From assembly GCA_902476645.1 (NCBI GenBank), contig CABSEG010000060.1, forward strand, positions 1-18,599: a stretch of 18,599 nt of DNA. The letters are read 5' to 3'. The DNA is from an uncultured Lachnospiraceae bacterium. Lineage in GTDB: Bacteria; Bacillota; Clostridia; Lachnospirales; Lachnospiraceae. Below are positions 1-7,475 of the stretch, one piece after another. Within the stretch, counting starts at the first letter, position 1, and every line of letters begins with the position of its first letter. The position numbers and the translations under genes were made by a program. The notes below the pieces were generated by a model. That model was not told the origin of the DNA. It worked only from the letters and a program-made list of their open reading frames with translations, and did not search any database.

Positions 1-2277
1 TACCAGCTCTCCTTCTCCAGTCACTGCCAGGTGTACTTCTCCCTCATAATCCGGCACAATGGTGCCATTTTCATCCACAGCCTTTACATAAACTGCAAAC
101 AGATCGGAACCGTCTGCCACAGGCGTCACGCCCCTGTCTCCGATTTCCACCTCCAGGCGTACGGCCGTCTCCGGCGTCCTGACTTCATGGGTGGCGGCTA
201 CCTGGCCATCTAAGATTGCCTCTGCCTTTAAGGTTCCCTTTTTTACCTCCTCCAATTGGAACGTAAAGATGGGACTTCCTCCCTTTTTCGCAATGTTTGG
301 AACGCTCTTTAACGCATCCTCCCGAAAGATCTCATCTACCAGATTTCCGTCCTGATACAGCTTTACGCTGTCGCAGTTGGAAAATACCATAATGCTGCCG
401 TCAGAGTCCTCCGTATAATCATCCGAGATATAGACCATGGGCCCGTAGACGGGATCTTTTGCCGACTGCATAGACTGCAGCCAGTAATAACAGTTCTTCT
501 CATAGCGGTCAATGTCCACGGTTCCGCTTCCCAGAGTTTTCGAATTGGAACCTCTGGTATAGTCATTAAAGCTCCAGAGGAAATAGCCGCCGATTCGATC
601 GGAAGCATCCAGGCCGCCCCAGTCGGAATAGCCGTCTCCATTCAGATATCTTTCTCTCGTCCGAACCTGCTCATTCTGCTTCTGGGTGCCTTCCCTCCTT
701 AAAGCCTTGCTGGAATCCTCGAAATCTCCCCATTCTCTGGTGAAAAACGGCTTATCCGGGTCAAAATCTACCCAATCTTCCTGATCCTGACTCCACTGGG
801 TATCCTGGACCTTATAGCAGACATCGTATTTCTCCCCGTAAAATCCATAGTCACTGGCTGCAAAAAACTGGTTTCCCGGATATTCCTGTCTGGCTGCTGC
901 CAGAGCATCGTCCACCCATTCTTCCGAAGCTCTCGTCTCATTAAGAGAAGTCTCCCAGAGCACTACGGATGGATGGTTTCTGTCCCTTCGAATCATTTCC
1001 CTGGTATCACGGATCGTCCTGTCATAAAAAGTCTGGGTATTGGTAAAATTCTGCCATCCCGGCTGACACTCGATCACCAGCAGCCCCAATTCATCACAGG
1101 CCGCCAGAAATGCCGGATCCTGCGGATAATGGGCTGCCCGCACTGCATTGAAGCCGTTCTCTTTCAAAATCAGGGCATCCCGATACTGCATGGAATTTGA
1201 TCCTGCATCCCCTACGCTTAAGAAGGCCTGATGCCTGTTGGCGCCTCTTAAATACAGACGTTCTCCATTGATATATAAACCATCGCTCTTATAGGCAATA
1301 GTGCGAATTCCCACTCTGGTAGTCACGGAATCCGTCAGCTCTCCATCTTGATAGACCTTTGTCTCCAGATCATACAGGTTCGGATGATCCGGATGCCAGA
1401 GTTTAGGCTGTTCTATCACGAGTTCCTGGGTAAATTCTGAATCTGAATTGGCAGAGATCTCCTGTGCCTGACTTTTTACGCTGGCCACTGTCCGGCCCTC
1501 CTGATCCTTTAGCACCTGCTCCACTTCCGCATGGGCGTTTTGCTCCTGTTCGTTCACCACATGGGTTTTAACCTGTACCGTTGCCTGCTCCTCTGTCACC
1601 TGAGGATAGGTCACAAACACACCTCCGCTCCCCTCTTTTTCTGCCTGAAGTGCATCCGATATGTACAGCGGCTCCGTGACTCTCAGCGTTACGTCCCGAT
1701 AGATTCCCCCATAATAGTGAAAATCCAGGCTTGTTTCCGGCTTTCCGGGCGGCGTATCCGGATTATCCACAGTAGAAACGCGAACCGCCAGCACATTGGT
1801 TTCCCCAAAATTTACCTTGTCCGAGATATCCACAGAGAATCCCACGTACCCTCCGTTTCGTACAGCGACCAGTTCTCCGTTCAGATACACCTCCGAGTCT
1901 ATCATGACTCCCTCAAAGTCAATGTTGATTTTCTTTCCCCGGTACTCCTCACCCAAGGTGAAATATCTCCTGTACCATCCAATCCCCTTGTAGCTTCCGT
2001 TTCCGCCGTTACAGTGTTTTTTCTCTAACCGCATGGTATGAGGGATGGTCACGTTGGCAAAGGCTTCATCATTATAGTCTACTGCCTGGGCCCCTTCCAA
2101 GTCTCCTCTGTAAAATCCCCAGTCAGAATTAAAATTTAAAATCTTCCTCCCCACAGATACCTCTGCGATTTCCTGCGCCGCCTGGACTTGCATCGGCGCA
2201 GATTGGGCAAACACCGCCGTTGCCGCGAGCGCGCAGATCTGCATTCCCACTACAAACTTTTTCCATAATCCTTTCAT
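1..2277 (-). CDS. Secreted glycoside hydrolase family 2 (beta-galactosidase-like), 3' end beyond window
   Basis: An open frame of 759 codons runs off the left edge without a stop. It starts with a signal peptide (basic MKGLWKK, hydrophobic stretch, Ala-rich end near residues 25-37). A GH2 sugar-binding domain follows, ending in a HYYGGIYRDVTLRV-type segment, then an Ig-like domain and a TIM barrel. The acid/base Glu is in SLNE (E447) and the nucleophile Glu in TREWG (E515). After the barrel come WSFNDYTRG and beta-sandwich segments like those of large secreted GH2 enzymes. Two ATGs lie six bases apart. AGGAGG directly abuts the upstream one (2283), so the second (2277), with six-base spacing, is the better start. 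The enzyme should hydrolyse beta-linked glycosides outside the membrane. The family includes galactosidases, glucuronidases and mannosidases, and the substrate cannot be told from sequence alone. Confidence 0.93.
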   Translation of the reverse strand, partial: MKGLWKKFVVGMQICALAATAVFAQSAPMQVQAAQEIAEVSVGRKILNFNSDWGFYRGDLEGAQAVDYNDEAFANVTIPHTMRLEKKHCNGGNGSYKGIGWYRRYFTLGEEYRGKKINIDFEGVMIDSEVYLNGELVAVRNGGYVGFSVDISDKVNFGETNVLAVRVSTVDNPDTPPGKPETSLDFHYYGGIYRDVTLRVTEPLYISDALQAEKEGSGGVFVTYPQVTEEQATVQVKTHVVNEQEQNAHAEVEQVLKDQEGRTVASVKSQAQEISANSDSEFTQELVIEQPKLWHPDHPNLYDLETKVYQDGELTDSVTTRVGIRTIAYKSDGLYINGERLYLRGANRHQAFLSVGDAGSNSMQYRDALILKENGFNAVRAAHYPQDPAFLAACDELGLLVIECQPGWQNFTNTQTFYDRTIRDTREMIRRDRNHPSVVLWETSLNETRASEEWVDDALAAARQEYPGNQFFAASDYGFYGEKYDVCYKVQDTQWSQDQEDWVDFDPDKPFFTREWGDFEDSSKALRREGTQKQNEQVRTRERYLNGDGYSDWGGLDASDRIGGYFLWSFNDYTRGSNSKTLGSGTVDIDRYEKNCYYWLQSMQSAKDPVYGPMVYISDDYTEDSDGSIMVFSNCDSVKLYQDGNLVDEIFREDALKSVPNIAKKGGSPIFTFQLEEVKKGTLKAEAILDGQVAATHEVRTPETAVRLEVEIGDRGVTPVADGSDLFAVYVKAVDENGTIVPDYEGEVHLAVTGEGELV

Positions 2278-2363
2278 CTTCATCCTCCTTCTCCGGTAAT
2301 ATTTCCCGCAACGATTGGCGCAAATGGCCTATCGGTCCTTGCATCCTTCATATTGGCATAGAG

Positions 2364-2392
2364 ATTCTAACACACAATCCTACTAGAATGTT
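2364..2392 (-). promoter_or_regulatory. Promoter of the GH2 gene, good -10 and poor -35
   Basis: On the minus strand TAGAAT (2364-2369) is preceded by TGT, giving an extended -10. At 17-bp spacing the -35 position reads AACATT (2387-2392), far from TTGACA. This suggests activator dependence. The start would fall near 2357, giving a leader of about 80 bases. Confidence 0.5.
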
Positions 2393-2393
2393 A

Positions 2394-2433
2394 GGATTTT
2401 TTTTACCCATAAAGGTGGATTTTTTTTACCCAT
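2394..2433 (-). repeat. Two identical 17-bp direct repeats upstream of the GH2 -35
   Basis: The minus-strand sequence ATGGGTAAAAAAAATCC occurs exactly twice, at 2394-2410 and 2417-2433, with start points 23 bp apart (about two helical turns). The inner copy abuts the weak -35. This geometry is typical of an AraC/XylS-type activator, but no such regulator is in the window, so the role is inferred. Confidence 0.6.
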
Positions 2434-2446
2434 TCCCTTCTGACAG

Positions 2447-2467
2447 AAAAAGCCCTGTCGCCTTTTT
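2447..2467 (-). terminator. Weak hairpin downstream of the MATE gene
   Basis: An A5G/CT5 stem with an imperfect GC-containing inner part is followed on either strand by T-rich sequence. It lies 87 bases past the MATE stop and could end that transcript. The stem is weak, so this is tentative. Confidence 0.25.
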
Positions 2468-2553
2468 ATTCAAAAATGCGAAATCATTCTCTACCATAAT
2501 TCCACAACTCTACCTTTATTTTTCTGAAGATAAATGCCTGTTCTAATACCAAT

Positions 2554-3897
2554 TTAAACCTGAATCTCTTTTCTCTGAACCTGCTTTCGGTAAATGACAA
2601 AAGAGAGCACTGCCGTTATGGCTTCCGCAACCCAAAAAGCATTCCATACCCCCACGGCCCCAAAGATTCTGCTCAACAAAAATGCCGCCGGAATAATGAT
2701 AACCACGTAGCGTGAAAGAGAGATCAAAAGAGACGGCAAGCCTTTGCCCAATCCCTCCAGAGCCCCCGATGAGGTCACGGAAACTGCGGATACCAGAAAT
2801 CCCGCGCTGATAATGCGAAGAGCCGTTTCACCCGCCCGGATGGTTTCTTGTTGGTCAGTAAACAGACTTATGAGTTGTCCTGGAATGGTCAGGCAGATGA
2901 TGGTTCCTAAAATCATAATTATGCCACTCATTCCCAAAACCCAGTTGTAGATCTGTTTTACCCTTTTATGCTCGCCTGCCCCAAAGTTAAAGCCGATTAA
3001 CGGACGCATCCCCTGAATAAACCCGTTGGCCGGCAGATAGAGAAAGGTTTGCAGTTTATAATAAATTCCTAAAACCAATATATAAATTTGTGAAAACTCA
3101 GCCAGAATCGCATTCAATGAAGAGACCAAAAGTGACGGAAGGGCCAAATTTAAGGTTGCAGGGATTCCCACAGAATATAGCCTGAATACCATCTTTCGTT
3201 CCGGCACAAGGTATTTTCTGCTCACACGGACATGAATTGGCCGTACAATATACACGACCAGGTAGATAACCAGTGTAAAGGTCTGGCCAAGACCTGTGGC
3301 CAGAGCCGCCCCCTCGATTCCCATTTCAGGAAACGGTCCCAGGCCAAAAATCAAAACAGGATCCAGAATAATATTTGCAATACATCCACTCATCAGACCG
3401 ATCATGGTAACTTTCATGTTTCCCACTGCCTGAAAAATCTTTTCATACGCAACGCCCACCACAATCATCAAGGTGAAAGAAAATGCAACCGTAGAATACC
3501 GGGTGCCCAGATCGATGACAGCCTGTGAAGATGTAAACATTCCAAGGAAGGCCGGCATAATGGCAATTCCACCAATCATCATAATCACACTATGTATCAC
3601 AGAGAGTACCAGGCCCTGGGTAGCCGCCATATTAGCCCTTTCCCGGTCCCCTTCACCCAGATGGATGGCGATCACCGCATTCATGCCCACGCCAAAGCCG
3701 ATGCCAACGGCATTGATAAAATTCTGGATTGGATATACCAAGGACAGAGCTGTCATGGCGTCCTCGCTGATTTTCGCCACAAAGAAACTATCCACAATAT
3801 TGTACAGAGAATTGACCAGCATAGAAAGCACCATGGGAAGCGCCATGGATAGAATCAGCGGCAATACCGGTTTCTCTTTCATAAAATTTTCGTTCAT
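2554..3897 (-). CDS. MATE-family efflux transporter
   Basis: This 447-residue, highly hydrophobic protein has the MATE layout of two six-helix halves. Near the N-terminus is the family signature PLILSMALPMVLSMLVNSLYNIVDSFF (residues 12-38), and the second half repeats it around RLYSVGIPATLNLALPSLL. These proteins export drugs or metabolites with Na+ or H+ antiport across the inner membrane. AGGAGG lies five bases before the ATG. The gene diverges from an HxlR regulator with about 320 bp between them, the usual arrangement for a regulator-controlled exporter. The exported compound cannot be deduced. Confidence 0.95.
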   Translation of the reverse strand: MNENFMKEKPVLPLILSMALPMVLSMLVNSLYNIVDSFFVAKISEDAMTALSLVYPIQNFINAVGIGFGVGMNAVIAIHLGEGDRERANMAATQGLVLSVIHSVIMMIGGIAIMPAFLGMFTSSQAVIDLGTRYSTVAFSFTLMIVVGVAYEKIFQAVGNMKVTMIGLMSGCIANIILDPVLIFGLGPFPEMGIEGAALATGLGQTFTLVIYLVVYIVRPIHVRVSRKYLVPERKMVFRLYSVGIPATLNLALPSLLVSSLNAILAEFSQIYILVLGIYYKLQTFLYLPANGFIQGMRPLIGFNFGAGEHKRVKQIYNWVLGMSGIIMILGTIICLTIPGQLISLFTDQQETIRAGETALRIISAGFLVSAVSVTSSGALEGLGKGLPSLLISLSRYVVIIIPAAFLLSRIFGAVGVWNAFWVAEAITAVLSFVIYRKQVQRKEIQV

Positions 3898-3981
3898 GTT
3901 TTCCTCCTATCATATCCTTCTTTTATAGCCCTCAAAAAAGACCAGCCATTTTTATAAGAAAAAAGCAGCCATACCTACTAT

Positions 3982-4003
3982 CTTTGTCAGTCAGCTGACA
4001 AAG
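3982..4003. promoter_or_regulatory. 22-bp perfect dyad in the MATE leader
   Basis: CTTTGTCAG and CTGACAAAG flank a four-base TCAG centre, so the dyad has two 9-bp arms. It lies about 25-45 bases downstream of the predicted MATE transcription start. No T-run follows it on either strand, so it is not a standard terminator. It may be an operator that blocks elongation or a leader hairpin. Confidence 0.55.
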
Positions 4004-4035
4004 GGATTGCTAGGGATGATCCTTGCCTCCTGTCG

Positions 4036-4064
4036 ATTATAACTTATTTGCTCTTTCACAGCAA
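4036..4064 (-). promoter_or_regulatory. Promoter of the MATE gene
   Basis: The minus strand has a perfect TATAAT (4036-4041), a 17-bp spacer and TTGCTG (4059-4064) as -35. The predicted start near 4029 gives a leader of about 130 bases that contains the 3982-4003 dyad. Confidence 0.6.
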
Positions 4065-4094
4065 GGACAACAGACAATGTATCCGTCCCTTGCC

Positions 4095-4123
4095 TTGACT
4101 TCAAAGAAGCTTCATGTTATATT
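4095..4123 (+). promoter_or_regulatory. Promoter of the HxlR regulator gene
   Basis: TTGACT (4095-4100), a 17-bp spacer and TATATT (4118-4123), with TGT just before the -10 (extended -10). This is the best-matching promoter in the window. The start is expected near 4130, inside the imperfect dyad at 4130-4150. Confidence 0.7.
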
Positions 4124-4129
4124 AATAAA

Positions 4130-4150
4130 TTAGTATCTTTTATATAGTAA
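4130..4150. promoter_or_regulatory. Imperfect dyad at the HxlR start site, candidate autoregulatory operator
   Basis: TTAGTAT, seven bases, then ATAGTAA. Only the central G of each arm breaks symmetry. It sits on the predicted transcription start of the HxlR gene. Known HxlR/YodB operators are AT-rich dyads containing TAGTA/TACTA-like elements, so binding by the adjacent regulator is a reasonable inference. Confidence 0.4.
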
Positions 4151-4216
4151 AAATATTATTTTCTGTAGACATCAAAAAGAAACTATAAAGGAAAGATTCA
4201 AATGGAGGTTATCCTT

Positions 4217-4579
4217 ATGGTGGAATACCAGGACAAAAAAGAATTGCCTGCTTGCCCGGTGGAGACTACTTTAGCGCTCATCGGCAACAAATGGAAAGTT
4301 TTAATCCTCCGGGATTTGTTACCCGGTACAAAAAGATTTGGGGAACTCAAAAAATCCCTGGGCAGCGTATCCCAAAAGGTACTGACTGCTCAGCTTCGCG
4401 ATATGGAAAGCAGCGGACTCCTTACCCGGACCGTCTATGCAGAGGTTCCGCCAAGAGTTGAATATTCCCTCACAGAGCTGGGGCAAAGTCTAAGTCCTAT
4501 CCTGGATGCTATGAAAAATTGGGGGGAAGCGTATAAAAAGGATGGGGGCCATACTCCATCTGCCAACCAGTATAAATAG
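4217..4579 (+). CDS. HxlR-family winged-helix transcriptional regulator
   Basis: This 120-residue protein has the HxlR pattern: CPVETTLALIGNKWKVLILRD near the N-terminus, GELKKSLGSVSQKVLTAQLRDMESSGLL as the recognition region, and PPRVEYSLTELG as the wing. Cys13 in CPVE is the position used for redox or quinone sensing in some relatives (YodB/HypR type), though that role is not shown here. I chose the ATG at 4217 over the one at 4202 because GGAGG lies eight bases upstream of it. The gene probably controls itself and the divergent MATE exporter. Its last 71 bases overlap the convergent MBL-fold gene. Confidence 0.92.
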   Translation: MVEYQDKKELPACPVETTLALIGNKWKVLILRDLLPGTKRFGELKKSLGSVSQKVLTAQLRDMESSGLLTRTVYAEVPPRVEYSLTELGQSLSPILDAMKNWGEAYKKDGGHTPSANQYK

Positions 4580-5369
4580 ACTGTATTTGATTCCCCATCT
4601 CTTTTCTTAAAAGCGCGAAAGCCTCCTCTCCGGTACAATGCCCCGTATAAAAAATACTCCGGTATTCTCTGAGTCTGCGCCCCATTTTTTGAAGCATCTG
4701 CAAATCTTCTTTCTCATAGCCCTGTCTCTTTCTCGTATGAAAGCCGCTGATCACAGCATCCGGCTGTCTGCCCCGAAGCCGCACCGCCTCCTCCAGAATA
4801 TTGATGATTCCATTGTGGGCACATCCGGACAGAAGCACTTCCTGATCGTTCTCTTTTATGATCAAATACTGCTCATGGGAAAAATCATCCTGCACCAGTT
4901 GCCCCTGCTCTTCTTTTTTTAAGCTTCGGTTTCCATCCGGCCATAGTACTCTCCCCGTGACATTTGTAAACAAAAAAAGTTCCCCATCCAGCTTTCGATT
5001 CCCTTTCAGCCGCACCAGCTGTGGCAGTTCACCGATTCTCCGATCCAGGCCAATCTCCTTGATTTTTTCTCCATCCGGCCTGCAATGGCGCTCTGTGGCA
5101 TTCTCCCGAAGGTAGATGGGTACCGTTGGATACCTTTCTGCAAAGGCCAAGATTCCACCCCCGTGATCATAATGTCCATGGGATAAAATAACCAGGTCCA
5201 CCCCTCCAAGATCAATCCCCAGATTCTTAGCATTTTCCAGAAATGCAGGCGATGCGCCTGTATCCAATAAGAGGCGATGGGCCTCTGTCTCCACATATAC
5301 GCTCAGCCCATGTTCCGGGATCAATCTCTTATCCCGTGACGTATTTTCTATTAAAACAGTGATCTTCAT
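4509..5369 (-). CDS. MBL-fold metallo-hydrolase (dihydropterin/RFAP-synthase-like family)
   Basis: This 286-residue metallo-beta-lactamase-fold protein has LLLDTGAS (residues 33-40), the metal motif HGHYDHGG (H64, H66, D68, H69), SGCAHNG (H185) and ISGFH (H211). The long insertion and this motif set match the group often annotated as 7,8-dihydropterin-6-methyl transferase or ribofuranosylaminobenzene phosphate synthase-like. The true substrate in bacteria is generally unknown. GGGAGG precedes the ATG at a normal distance. The C-terminus extends about 15 residues past the usual family end near YTGWQME, and this tail is encoded opposite the end of the HxlR gene. No clear terminator is seen for either convergent gene. 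Confidence 0.88.
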   Translation of the reverse strand: MKITVLIENTSRDKRLIPEHGLSVYVETEAHRLLLDTGASPAFLENAKNLGIDLGGVDLVILSHGHYDHGGGILAFAERYPTVPIYLRENATERHCRPDGEKIKEIGLDRRIGELPQLVRLKGNRKLDGELFLFTNVTGRVLWPDGNRSLKKEEQGQLVQDDFSHEQYLIIKENDQEVLLSGCAHNGIINILEEAVRLRGRQPDAVISGFHTRKRQGYEKEDLQMLQKMGRRLREYRSIFYTGHCTGEEAFALLRKEMGNQIQSIYTGWQMEYGPHPFYTLPPNFS

Positions 5370-5458
5370 CTTCTCATCCCTCCCGGAAAGCTCTCATGTA
5401 AAAAGTCTCTCTTAACGTTTGCTTTAGCCTTTCATGCTCAAACCCTTCTGAAAAGTGC

Positions 5459-5498
5459 CAAAAAGAAGCGGCCTTCCTTTCACAGGCGCCGCTTCTTT
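5459..5498 (-). terminator. Rho-independent terminator of the FGGY kinase gene
   Basis: An 11-bp perfect stem (AAAGAAGCGGC at 5462-5472 and GCCGCTTCTTT at 5488-5498) with a 15-base loop is followed on the minus strand by a short T-run. It lies just past the kinase stop. Confidence 0.85.
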
Positions 5499-5509
5499 GA
5501 TCATCGGTT

Positions 5510-7117
5510 TTATTTGAGTGCGTCTACCGCAGCCCTCTCAATGCTCAGGCCATTTACATATCTCTGAATAAATTCGTCAAATCCTTTCACATCTTCGGGA
5601 TCCGGAGCCAGCGTGCTTCCACTCTGTCCTGCGAAGACTTTTTCATTCAGATAGTTATCCAGGCTCTGATTTTCTCCCTTGTGGATCATATAGGATGCCA
5701 ACAGGGCGATTCCCCAGGCGCCTCCCTCACCTGCCGTCTCCATGACAGAAACCGGCGTGTTCATGGATGCCGCCATGATCTTCTGACCTACACCCTTGGT
5801 CTTAAACAGTCCTCCGTGTCCCATAATCTTATCAAGCTGTACGCCTTCTTTCTTTAACAGGATATCCATCCCCACCTTCAAAGCTCCCAACGCCGTAAAC
5901 AAATTTACACGCATAAAGTTTGCCAGGTTAAATTTACTCTCAGGTGTGCGTACGAACAGGGGGCGTCCCTCTTCGAAGTTGGTAATATGTTCTCCCGAGA
6001 AATAATTGTAGGCCAGCAGGCCGCCGCAATCGGCGTCTCCTTCCAGTGCCTTATTGTACAAAGTCCCAAAGAGCTTGTTCATATCCACTTCCACGCCAAA
6101 AGCCTCTGCAAACTCTTTGAAAATTCCAACCCATGCGTTCAGATCCGAGGTACAGTTATTACAGTGCACCATGGCAACCAAGTCTCCGGAAGGTGTTGTC
6201 ACCAGATCCAGTTCCGGATATACCCTGGACAGTTCCTTCTCCAGTACCACCATAGAAAATACGGAAGTCCCTGCGGATACATTTCCCGTTCGTCTGGCTA
6301 CGCTGTTCGTAGCTGCCATTCCTGTTCCCGCATCTCCTTCCGGGGGACATAAAGGCACACCAGCCTTCAGATGACCGCTCACATCCAATAGCTTTGCGCC
6401 TTCCTCACTGAGTGTACCTGCATGATCTCCTGCCAGCAGTACCTTGGGTAAAATGTCCCTTAACTTCCATCCATACTTCTTGGGTGCCACAAGCTCGTCA
6501 AACTGACCGATCATACGCTCATTAAAATCTTTCGTTTCAATATCAATAGGGAACATTCCGGAAGCCTCTCCCACTCCCAGAACCTTTTTCCCCGTTAATT
6601 TCCAGTGGATATATCCGGCCAGCGTGGTCATAAAAGTAATCTGAGGTACATGCTCTTCCCCGTTTAAAATGGCCTGATACAAGTGCGCAATACTCCATCT
6701 CTGGGGGATATGGTAATCAAATAACTCCGTCAGGGCTTCGGAAGCAGGGCCTGTGATGGTATTTCTCCAGGTTCTGAATGGAACCAGAAGCTTCTCATCC
6801 TTATCAAAGGCCATGTATCCGTGCATCATGGCACTAAATCCGATTGCTCCCAGTGTCTCAATTGCCACACCATACTGATTCTTTACGTCATTCGCCAACT
6901 CCTGATAGCTGTGTTGTACACCTTTCCAGATATCCTCCAAGCTATAGGTCCAAATTCCATCCACCAGCTGATTTTCCCAGTCATGACTGCCGGATGCGAC
7001 AGGCAGGTTCGCCTCATTGACCAACACCGCCTTAATCCTGGTAGACCCCAATTCAATTCCCAGAGCTGTTTTCCCCGCTAAAATCGCTTCCTTTACCTGA
7101 TTTACCTCTAAGCTCAT
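5510..7117 (-). CDS. FGGY-family carbohydrate kinase
   Basis: This 535-residue protein has both FGGY ATPase halves. The N-terminal phosphate loop is GIELGSTRIKAVL (residues 20-32). The sugar-side MHGYMAFDKD segment is near residue 100. EGDAGTGMA carries the likely catalytic Asp (D262). A late GEGGAWGIALLAS adenosine motif is also present. The family phosphorylates pentoses, pentuloses or related sugars. This version resembles xylulokinase and ribulokinase in layout but its N-terminus is extended by about 15 residues, and the substrate is not deducible. AGGAGGG lies about ten bases upstream of the ATG. It is a single-gene unit with its own promoter, a long leader and a strong terminator. No sugar transporter is adjacent. 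Confidence 0.92.
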   Translation of the reverse strand: MSLEVNQVKEAILAGKTALGIELGSTRIKAVLVNEANLPVASGSHDWENQLVDGIWTYSLEDIWKGVQHSYQELANDVKNQYGVAIETLGAIGFSAMMHGYMAFDKDEKLLVPFRTWRNTITGPASEALTELFDYHIPQRWSIAHLYQAILNGEEHVPQITFMTTLAGYIHWKLTGKKVLGVGEASGMFPIDIETKDFNERMIGQFDELVAPKKYGWKLRDILPKVLLAGDHAGTLSEEGAKLLDVSGHLKAGVPLCPPEGDAGTGMAATNSVARRTGNVSAGTSVFSMVVLEKELSRVYPELDLVTTPSGDLVAMVHCNNCTSDLNAWVGIFKEFAEAFGVEVDMNKLFGTLYNKALEGDADCGGLLAYNYFSGEHITNFEEGRPLFVRTPESKFNLANFMRVNLFTALGALKVGMDILLKKEGVQLDKIMGHGGLFKTKGVGQKIMAASMNTPVSVMETAGEGGAWGIALLASYMIHKGENQSLDNYLNEKVFAGQSGSTLAPDPEDVKGFDEFIQRYVNGLSIERAAVDALK

Positions 7118-7160
7118 CTTTCATACCCTCCTGCTTCTATGTACTGCATCTTATAGTTGT

Positions 7161-7257
7161 ACTGTCCAGATACAAGTTATGTAATGATTTTTGTCCCTCT
7201 GTCACGCTTTTTACTGGCCAAGCATTGCCGTTGGTGATTTTTTCTGTATCTGGCAGT
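7161..7257 (-). promoter_or_regulatory. FGGY kinase leader with complementary arms (possible structured 5' UTR)
   Basis: In the minus-strand leader, ACTGCCAGATACA (7245-7257) is complementary to TGTATCTGGACAGT (7161-7174) with one bulged base. Together they can form a 13-bp stem enclosing about 70 bases. The first arm is also present exactly in the alcohol dehydrogenase leader (16338-16350). The arms may instead be paired protein-binding sites. I recognise no known riboswitch here. Confidence 0.45.
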
Positions 7258-7270
7258 ATCTTTTTTCATT

Positions 7271-7300
7271 ATTGTAGCATCTTGCCCGGAATTATGCTAC
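7271..7300 (-). promoter_or_regulatory. FGGY kinase promoter overlapped by a 7-bp inverted repeat
   Basis: TACAAT (7271-7276) preceded by TGC is a good extended -10. The -35 position (7294-7299) is poor. GTAGCAT (7274-7280) and ATGCTAC (7294-7300) form a perfect inverted repeat across the -10 to -35 region, suggesting repressor or activator control. Within the 358-base gap 7118-7475 the other elements seen are the leader stem and the terminator at 7391-7435. I see nothing else in 7301-7390. Confidence 0.5.
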
Positions 7301-7390
7301 TTGTTTTTTTTGATTTCAAAACTTGTATGGTAAATTTCCACCTCTCACTTGTCCGGAAATCCAGTCTCTTTCCATGATTTGAATCTGAAA

Positions 7391-7435
7391 ATTTCAAAAC
7401 AGGAGGCGCACCGCTCATATGCGATACGCCTCCTG
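7391..7435 (-). terminator. Rho-independent terminator of the DegV operon
   Basis: CAGGAGGCG (7427-7435 read on the minus strand) pairs perfectly with CGCCTCCTG (7400-7408), with an 18-base loop, followed by TTTTG and more T-rich sequence. It lies about 40 bases after the stop of the secreted Big-like protein gene. Confidence 0.85.
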
Positions 7436-7475
7436 CACTTTATTGCCATGATCTATCCAGGTATTGCTTCCCTGT

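Noticed and set aside
1531..2028. 165-codon plus-strand frame opposite the GH2 gene
   Set aside because: Antisense shadow: the minus frame shows GH2 motifs and a signal peptide, and this frame has no ribosome site or recognisable domain.
2376..2398. AATCCTA/TAGGATT hairpin followed by a T-run on the plus strand, terminator-like
   Set aside because: AT-rich stem with no plus-strand gene upstream; it overlaps the direct repeats and is better read as part of the GH2 control region.
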